Under the pieces are notes generated by a model. That model was not told where the DNA came from. It searched no databases and saw only the letters and a list, made by a program, of their open reading frames with translations. The position numbers and the translations under genes are program-made. This document shows, one piece after another, positions 57,103 to 64,000 of a stretch of DNA of 64,000 nucleotides. Source of the DNA: Lepidodermella squamata (Eukaryota; Gastrotricha); assembly GCA_047495785.1 (NCBI GenBank), contig JBLDXI010000007.1:4278001-4342000 (forward strand), read 5' to 3'. Every line of letters starts with the position of its first letter. The stretch's first letter is position 1.

Positions 57103-59168
57103 CATGAAAAAACTCACTTATTTTGACGTATGAAAGCAAATATTTGTAATAAAGCGCTTTGCTAAATATGTTGAGTAAACTGTCTCCACCCAAAATCCTG
57201 GATTTGTTCCGTGCCCCGAAAACAGATTAGCTGAAATCTTTTCCCCGAAAAGAGGTAACCCGATATCAGATTCCTAGAAAACAGTGAGCATGACTGAGTT
57301 GTATTGATACAGCGGTTTTTCCGGAAACAGCGAAGACACGCACGGCTTGTCCTTACAGACTATCCAAAGGCTATCGGTTAAAATGTTAACAGAAAGCGCG
57401 ACGCACTTTAACTCTCCACTACTACTACATCGCCATTTGCGATCAGTAATTTTTGACTAAATTTTTGACTAACATAAACACGACAAAGTCGAAGAATCAG
57501 TCTCCTTTGGTGAACCTTACCTTGCTACAACCCAAAGGGCGCAAGCATGTGGCTGCTACTCAACCTATTGCGCCGTATTTGCCTGGCTATTGTAGCTGTA
57601 TTATTGTAGTCTGGCCCGACTGGCGAACAAACTTTTGGTGCGCGTGGGTGGTATACCACCCATTATCTGATTCCACCTTTTTATCAGCTCTAGGGGCCGA
57701 ATTATGCATGAAATACATGAATAACACTATGCTTAACAATATTACGTCGTCTCTAGCGAATATTAGGCAAAATAAGGTCTCCAGGGCTTGGAAACCGGCT
57801 AAAACCCGAAAAATACCGAGAAATACCTGTACCTGTAGCTCAGCCATTTTTTAATATTTTTCTAGATTTTTCTCGCATAGCTTTATCAAGAGGCGATTGA
57901 GGAATACCTAAAAGGGCATCGAAAATTCCGCGCTATAAAAACGTTGTGCGCGTCGGAAATTTCGCTTGGATTGGATACCACCCAAGGGTATTGGTATTGG
58001 CGTTTATATTACCGATTACCTTACTGCCCGAAAAGTTAGTCAGCCTCGTATAAAAGTCGGCCTCATATATAAGAGGGCGTCCAAGGATCATTGGAAATAA
58101 TCAAGGCCAGGAATAGTTTGAAGTTTAAAGGATTTTGAATTCTACTACGTCATCATCATCATCGCCTTGGGTTAAAAGCCGAGCATATTCCGATCTATTT
58201 AGAGGCCAATTCTTAGGAAGTGTTGTGTTGCGACACGTGATGAGTTGAGTAGGCTTCAAAATGATAAACGTCAGGCCTCGGGGTTTCGACTTGTAATGAA
58301 AAAAATTAAGGACAGGCCCATAATTTCGGGCAGTGCGGTAGCTTATAGCAGCGCCCGCAAAGGCTTCAGCGATGGTTAAATCAGCGAAGAAGCGCGAACT
58401 TGATGGTGAAGAAGGCAGTTTGTCTTCAATGATTAATAGATTAGGGTCAACAATTGAAGCAATTACTTTAAAATTTGTTAACATCAAGGTGAGCTCGGAA
58501 AATTCTAGGTAAAATCTTGGGGTTCATATTTGTTTCACACGGATACCTGAATTTTTTCATTAATTTATGACATAACAGTGAACTAGACGCATGTTTTGAG
58601 GGTGAACTTTGGACCCAAAATTTGAGCTAATAACAGGGTGAATAACATTCAACGAAAATTAATGTTAGCACGGGCCAAGTGTTGTTTGCTGTTTTTTCAT
58701 TTTGCACAAAAAAGTGAGCTTTCGGCTTGCTTCAGGCGCGTTTTCGAGGAAACATGTTCCCGGTCACGCAGCACTTATGGAAAATTATACCGGCTAATCC
58801 GTTTTTGGGGCGATGGGAACGCACCAAATCCGGATAGTGATTTCTGCATAATTAGGTTCAAGGAATTGAATTTTGCATGGATGGATTTTCTTGTAAGCAA
58901 GCCCGGAAGTTATTATATAGGCCTGGAAGTTCTACTGTGTGGTGCACTGCTTTATCAGCCATTGCCTGGAAATTGACTGGAAGATAAGACATTATTATGT
59001 TGTTATCGTCGTTAACTTAAGCCAGAATGAACGCATATAGACACGTTTCGGGCGTAACCTACGTCACAGTCGCCGAAAACAGGCGCTGTTTACTTCTAAT
59101 TCTTGTAAATCCCATTCCTCACTCCCCACCCATGCCACCACTGCCCATTCGTTGCAATACTTGAAAAA
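57103..59168. other. Non-coding stretch
   Basis: Only accidental frames are seen. GGGTGGTATACCACCC at about 57647-57662 is a perfect 16-bp palindrome, and a related ATACCACCC occurs near 57975, so a small degenerate repeat may lie here. Confidence 0.4.
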
Positions 59169-60527
59169 ATGAAGTTAATTTCAGCATCGCTGCTGATAGC
59201 ACTGGCATACGCCGTCTCGGCTGAGGAATGCCTATGCCCATGCGCTAACAAGGCCTGCGAGTGTCTGAAGTGTCTCGTTGAAATGGGCCCCCAGCCTGGC
59301 TACCCCGATGAGTGCGGCAACTGGTGCGAGTTGACCTACGACTTTCGCCCGCAACACCCCATGACTAGGCCCAGTGCCACCCCGACAAAACCGCCGGGCC
59401 TCACAACGCCGGCTGGGCAAGTTTGGTCGCCGAAATGCGCTAACTTACAACTGGAGAGTCCCACTAGCATTTCGGTGATGGGCCACGTGCCGCTGGTGTT
59501 CACCGGCGACTGCATGTCGAAGTCTTTCGATGGCCACGTGGCGTGTACCTTCAACGACGGGACACAGGGCCCGATCGTAGTCGAGGGTAAAGTCAATGAA
59601 GAGCGGGCTATTTGCTACGCTCCATTTTTGTACAGCCTCGAACCAGTCGCCGTTACGGTTGACATAAATATGACAACAGGAAATGCGTTTAGGAAGGAGT
59701 TCAAGGTTCCGGTTGACCGCTCGACGCCTGTTGTATCAGTTGAAGACGATGGAAACATTTCGCTCAAGTTTACGTGGCGACTCGGCGATTTTACGCCAAT
59801 CGCCCTAACACCTCTAGTGTCGAAAGTGGACGTCGTGCTTGTGTGGTTCAACCCTACAACGCGACGCTTCGATGAAGTGCGAAAACTCGCGACCGATGTC
59901 GATTTTACTCCTGGGTTGGTGGTCCAGCTCAAATTGCCGGCGGTGGAAGTGTTAACAAGCCGACCGGCCTTATTCGCGAGTTCCTTCGTCACTATTGCCA
60001 TTAAGCCAGCTAGGTATGGCGATAGTAACCTCGAGCACGCATTCCGCAACGAAGCAGCCGCGTTCTCTGCCTTTATCCCCGCGCTCTACATGTTCGCGGA
60101 ACTGCGCAACTACTCAGATGGCGTGTGCATGGCGTGGTACCAGTACACTACAAGGATGACATCGCCCCCAGTCGCCTGTGCACCAACAGCCGAAGAAGGC
60201 TTCATCCCAAAAGCCAGTGATAAGTACTCGAGTGGCTACTCACAAGCGTTCAAGAGTTCCGAGTTGCGTGATGTCTATGAATTGGTGTTGCCGCAGGGTT
60301 ACCACGGCACCGGCCACGAGTGCTTCTACGACAGAGCGACTGGCAGCCTGGTCAGCGACTGGCGGCTAGGCGCGGGCTCGGCCGACCTCGTGAGCTTGTT
60401 CAAGGATGAACGTGAGCACTACTTCAACGACGAGGTGCCGTGGTTTGCTTGCTGCTGGGGGCGCAGCTACGCTGAAGCGAGGCAAACTTGCGAACTCTAC
60501 TTCAACGCTCGCCCGGCCTCGTCGTAG
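59169..60527 (+). CDS. Secreted AMOP-domain protein
   Basis: A single GC-rich exon of 452 residues begins with a signal peptide (MKLISASLLIALAYAVSAEE). A Cys cluster (CLCPCANKACECLKCL), a Pro/Thr linker, an Ig/IPT-like region (about 95-200) and a beta-rich middle follow. The last 150 residues match the AMOP pattern: CMAWYQY, PVACAPTAEEG, HECFYDRATGSLVSDWRLGAGSADL, the acidic DEVPWFACCWG, and C.LYFNARP. Family knowledge: AMOP occurs in MUC4, SUSD2, isthmin and arthropod Mesh, usually near NIDO, IPT and VWD domains and often with a membrane anchor. Here NIDO, VWD and anchor are missing, so this is a small secreted, probably extracellular-matrix version. Confidence 0.75.
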   Translation: MKLISASLLIALAYAVSAEECLCPCANKACECLKCLVEMGPQPGYPDECGNWCELTYDFRPQHPMTRPSATPTKPPGLTTPAGQVWSPKCANLQLESPTSISVMGHVPLVFTGDCMSKSFDGHVACTFNDGTQGPIVVEGKVNEERAICYAPFLYSLEPVAVTVDINMTTGNAFRKEFKVPVDRSTPVVSVEDDGNISLKFTWRLGDFTPIALTPLVSKVDVVLVWFNPTTRRFDEVRKLATDVDFTPGLVVQLKLPAVEVLTSRPALFASSFVTIAIKPARYGDSNLEHAFRNEAAAFSAFIPALYMFAELRNYSDGVCMAWYQYTTRMTSPPVACAPTAEEGFIPKASDKYSSGYSQAFKSSELRDVYELVLPQGYHGTGHECFYDRATGSLVSDWRLGAGSADLVSLFKDEREHYFNDEVPWFACCWGRSYAEARQTCELYFNARPASS

Positions 60528-60667
60528 ATGCGCCGTTTCGGCGGTTGATAGAGTGACAATCTTTTATTCCTGATACATTCTTAATCGATGTAATTCAAAA
60601 TGTACTTGTATCGACTAAATCGCAATACGTAGATAACTGATTTGATTAAAAATGAAAGCAATTTAGC

Positions 60668-61130
60668 GGGGAGCACGTGGCTTAATCGTTAAGCGTCCGC
60701 TGTGGTTTCTCAGAAGTTCAGTGGTTCGCTTTCAAGTCACGGCGCGTGTGTAACTGAGCAGAACACTTAACCTCTACTGCTCCGGCTGAGTGGCAACAAT
60801 ACCCTCGGTGGCCGATCCTCCTCGTCGGAACCAATCACCTCGGTCAGCAATAGCCGAGCGAAGCCACACGACACTCGTCTAGGTCGGTATGGTGCCAATG
60901 GAGCTTGCAGTGTCGCACAGTGCAAAAGATGGACGCCGACACGGACAGCAATACTCGTTGATCTTGGACATCACACCATCTGGCTCACACCCCCTATTTC
61001 TCTGCCTTCGGCCAGTAATAGCCACTAGAATAACACTTGAGTGTCTGTGATAAGTATGCCTTACTGTGTGCTACAATCATGCGTTTGATAATTGCCCGCC
61101 AATAAAGTTCAAGTTTGATTTTAATAATTT
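60668..61130 (+). mobile_element. tRNA-derived SINE
   Basis: The head has an A-box-like TGGCTTAATCG (60678-60688) and a B-box-like GGTTCGCTTTC (60723-60733), spaced as in a tRNA promoter. GAGCAGAACACTTAACCTCT and ACTGCTCCGG follow, which resemble a core motif widespread in animal SINEs (..GCAAGACACTTAACCC..TTGCTCC). AATAAAG and a T/A-rich tail close it near 61101-61130. No target duplication was established. Confidence 0.55.
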
Positions 61131-63213
61131 TCCCATTACGACTCACTTCAGTTTTGCCACGCGGTCTTCCTATAGACTCCTTTGGCGCCTCGAGAGATAG
61201 CAGGCTTATTTCAGCTAAAGTGCTGTTTTTGGTGATCCAACTTCAGCTCTACTTCGCTTAGAGACGAGCCTTCATGTATAAAGAAGCAGTAGATAAATCA
61301 TTGTCTTTCGGTCAATATTTGCAGTGAGTCTTGGTATATTCTATGCAGCCGTCATTAATAGAAACCCATTTTCATTTGACAACAGCGGAGCCGGGTACGC
61401 AGGCTCTTAGGCCGGCGCATTCTCAATGAGTATGATTCCGCCGCATTGATACTTGCATTTACAGCGTCCTCCGCTAGCACTGGCCCGGCGCGCATCTATT
61501 GGTACTCTCAAGAGCGAAAAAAGATGTAAAGAAGCGTTTTTCACGCTCTTCAACCAACTGACCAGTGTACATCACGCACACGGATGGGTAATTGATTTCG
61601 TGAACAGAAAGACACGCGATTGAAAAGTCGCACCTGTATCAATTAGCCGGTGTGTGAAAAAACCGGGCGTATCAATTATTCGTTGAGTGAGAAAAAATGT
61701 TGAAATAAACTCGGTGCTTGTACCCTCCTCAGTAGAGAAATTTTGCTGCGACAGAACAATTAAAAGGCTTTTTTGAAACATGTAATTAATTTTTTTTCTC
61801 AATTGCGTATGCAAAGGAACTAACGCCATCTTATCGCATGTTTAATGTGCGTTGAGCTCATTTTCTACCATTCAACTCGTGTTGGTTTACAACACTGTGA
61901 GTCGTTGACAGATTATTATTTTGTTTGCGTGATAATTACCGGCATATTTGAAGTAACTAAGCTGTATTTGTTACTGGTAATGTGTGATAAACTTTTTGAA
62001 AATTTGCGAGTACTTAACGCTTCACAACTATTTCACTTAGAAACTTAATCAAATCACCACCAGGTTTTTTTGGGTTTTTTCGTAAAACAAGATGCCCGTA
62101 GCCTAGGACCAAATCCACGAAAATATCCTCAGGATATTATGGACCTCAGTTGACTCCATAATAGGTTCTATCCTTGAGTAAACACTGTAGGCGTATCCAT
62201 AGCAATTAATACCTACAACACAACAGCCAAGTGCTGTCTATGTTTTTAGTATTTTTCTCTCGAATTACGGCTATTAACCGAATGTCCCGGGGCAGTCTCA
62301 ATCGATCGAAATTAGGACCCACTTTGTTTATTTTCTGGCAAATACCTTCTCAAGCTTCGGGCACTTGTTGACAGAAAATTGCACTTGACACCGTGGTTTT
62401 CTACCAATGTGCGTGTGCTTGTAAGCTATATCCGGTATTTGTAAACAAATTATAGCACGGGCAAATCGCTGATAAACATTCGAATTTTTTGAGATAGCCA
62501 TCGCATTCACAATTTAGACTGTCAGTAACATTTTGTCCTCAAAGGTCATCTCAGCCTTTTCAGACTCTTCTGTGACCTCTGCCTTTTCACGCATTCAAGT
62601 GCGCGGTGAAAAAATCCATTCACATAAAGCCGGCGGTTGGCTATTTTGTTTTTGCACTGCGTAGCCGGTGACATAGAGCCTTTGAGGCTATTTTCAGCTG
62701 CCATCCTTCAGTCGCAGAATATTTCCCCGGAAAATTTTACCGGCATCATCCATTAATATTGTCCCATTTAATTCACGCTTACTCTACTCCCAGGATTCTG
62801 CACAAGGGTTGGAATTCCCTGATTAAATTATAGTTCAACCTGTGCAAATTTACCTCAAACCAGTTAGCTATTCCAGAGAGCGAAGTACCACTAGGGATGG
62901 TAGGGATCATCCCTACCAGTTCCATCGGTCCGTACGGTGAGCTCATTCAAAGACCAAAAGGGGGAGGGACCCTTATGTCGATTCTTGCGATCCTAACCAG
63001 TTCCGCGGCCCTAATACTTCGCTCTGTGTTTTATTCGAATCGAACAATTTTATTCCAATTAAATGTTGAGATTTTCTCTGCTACGGCACTGAGTTATGGT
63101 TTTGTAGAAATTATGATACTATTGAACTTATTTTTTTGCTGTCATTATGATGCTATGGTTCTTCAGATTTAATTTAATCCTTCCGTTTTTTGCAGACGAA
63201 TTATTAATCAAAT
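61131..63213. other. Non-coding stretch
   Basis: No gene is supported. A polypyrimidine tract and AG at about 63191-63197, just before the ankyrin gene, look like a splice acceptor, so a 5' untranslated exon may lie in this region. Confidence 0.4.
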
Positions 63214-64000
63214 GATCGCAGTGCGTGGTTCCCGAGTGATCCCCTCCTGCCTCCTGTTCGCCCTCATTTTAGGCCAACCGCCTCTCAACAATGGCGAACA
63301 GCCACCACAAATAGATTTCAGCAAGCGGCATCACTCAGTGCCCCCATTATCAACATCAGCAAGTAGTGGAGCCCTCAATAAAATGCTCCAGCTCATCGAC
63401 GAAGGGGCTGACATCAACGAATTCGACTGGCTGGGCCAAACCGCGCTGCACATGGTCGCGAAATTCCAGCAGACAAAAGCAGCTAGACTGCTGTTAGAAC
63501 GCGGCGCGAATTGCTGCATAGCAAATGCTGATTTCGAAGAAACCCCGCTTCATCTAGCCGCGAAAACGGGGAGCCTAGCTATCATTCAAATGTTGATTGA
63601 CCGTGGGGCGAATGTGAATGCCCAGATTTCGAAGCAAATCCACCCTGGAGGCACGCCTTTCTTATACGGGGCCTACTACGACGGGAATTCATTCGCGACG
63701 GCCAAGTTACTGCTAGAAAACGGGGCTGATGTAACCCAGACCAATAGTTACGGCCAAACGGGGCTGCATCTCTACGTCGAACATTTGAATCTGAGAGCTG
63801 TGACGGTTATGGTTGGCCGATTCGGAGCTGATCCGAATATTCGAAACGAGGCAGGATGTACGCCGTTGAATATCTTAACTATGCAAGCCAACGAAAATAG
63901 GAACCATCCAAACCTAATTCAAATCGCGTCTTACCTGTTAGAAACCGGCGCTGCTGTCAATGCGAGATGTGCTGGGGAGAATGGCAGTAAGAGAACTCCT
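63214..64000 (+). CDS. Ankyrin-repeat protein with signal peptide (3' partial)
   Basis: The frame is open from the ATG at 63214 to the window edge (262 residues so far). The start MIAVRGSRVIPSCLLFALIL looks like a signal peptide with cleavage around residue 22-30. At least five ankyrin repeats follow from about residue 45: LGQTALHMVAKFQQTKAARL, EETPLHLAAKTGSLAIIQML, GGTPFLYGAYYDGNSFATAK, GQTGLHLYVEHLNLRAVTVM and AGCTPLNIL. Spacing is about 33 residues, with some units longer. Ankyrin repeats are usually cytosolic, so secretion would be unusual; latrotoxins are a known secreted case. An acceptor-like TTTTTTGCAG ends 16 bp before the ATG. Confidence 0.75.

Noticed and set aside
58125-58487. Minus-strand 120-codon frame with an acidic run
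   Set aside because: No signal, domain or conserved motif; base composition like the surrounding non-coding DNA.
62897-63172. 91-codon plus-strand frame before the ankyrin gene
   Set aside because: It contains hydrophobic stretches but no family motif, and ends before the acceptor-like site; treated as possible untranslated sequence.
1-64000. CRISPR arrays, prokaryotic operons, rRNA or clear tRNA genes
   Set aside because: None seen; only the SINE head at 60668 resembles a tRNA and its B box is too imperfect for a functional gene.

Overview
This is metazoan nuclear DNA. Genes are split by short canonical GT-AG introns, mostly 46-60 bp. The products are animal types: Cys-loop ligand-gated channels, class C (GABA-B-like) receptors, a carbohydrate sulfotransferase, an AMOP-domain protein and secreted lipase/MACPF proteins. 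AATAAA signals follow many genes. LINE, MITE and SINE remnants fill the spaces. The phylum cannot be fixed from the sequence; a small-genome invertebrate with expanded, divergent receptor families is my best guess. All exon models were built by eye from splice sites, reading phase and paralogue comparison; multi-exon models given with a protein length close in phase.

Layout. 0-1.2 kb: 3' part of a lipase-family gene whose nucleophile serine is glycine. 1.7-7.4 kb: two convergent Cys-loop channel genes; the left one carries an unusual N-terminal ectodomain and a Ser/Thr-rich stalk. 8.9-20.6 kb: three GABA-B-like receptor paralogues separated by MITEs. 20.9-22.5 kb: a small secreted-peptide candidate and a degenerate sulfotransferase. 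23.6-36.8 kb: one long gene of eight exons and a predicted 882 residues, encoding two tandem lectin-like modules, a Thr-rich stalk and a complete Cys-loop channel; a decayed antisense LINE sits in its second intron and fold-back elements in its sixth. 37.4-39.4 kb: a Tc1/mariner-like MITE and a decayed second LINE type. 40.1-46.0 kb: a predicted 1825-residue CCCH-finger/DEAH-like helicase/RRM/RING-IBR-RING protein with degenerate helicase motifs. 47.7-49.3 kb: a secreted MACPF protein. 50.5-57.1 kb: a tandemly duplicated cassette, each copy being the 3' exon of a small membrane protein plus a Cys-loop channel gene. 59.2-60.5 kb: a secreted AMOP protein, then a tRNA-derived SINE. 63.2 kb to the right edge: a secreted ankyrin-repeat protein, cut by the window end.

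The region looks like a receptor-rich accessory island. It holds five Cys-loop channels and three class C receptors, and ligand-site or catalytic residues appear altered in several proteins. The most novel item is the channel family with extra lectin-like ectodomains (23.6-36.8 kb and 1.7-4.5 kb). The multidomain helicase/E3 protein comes second.
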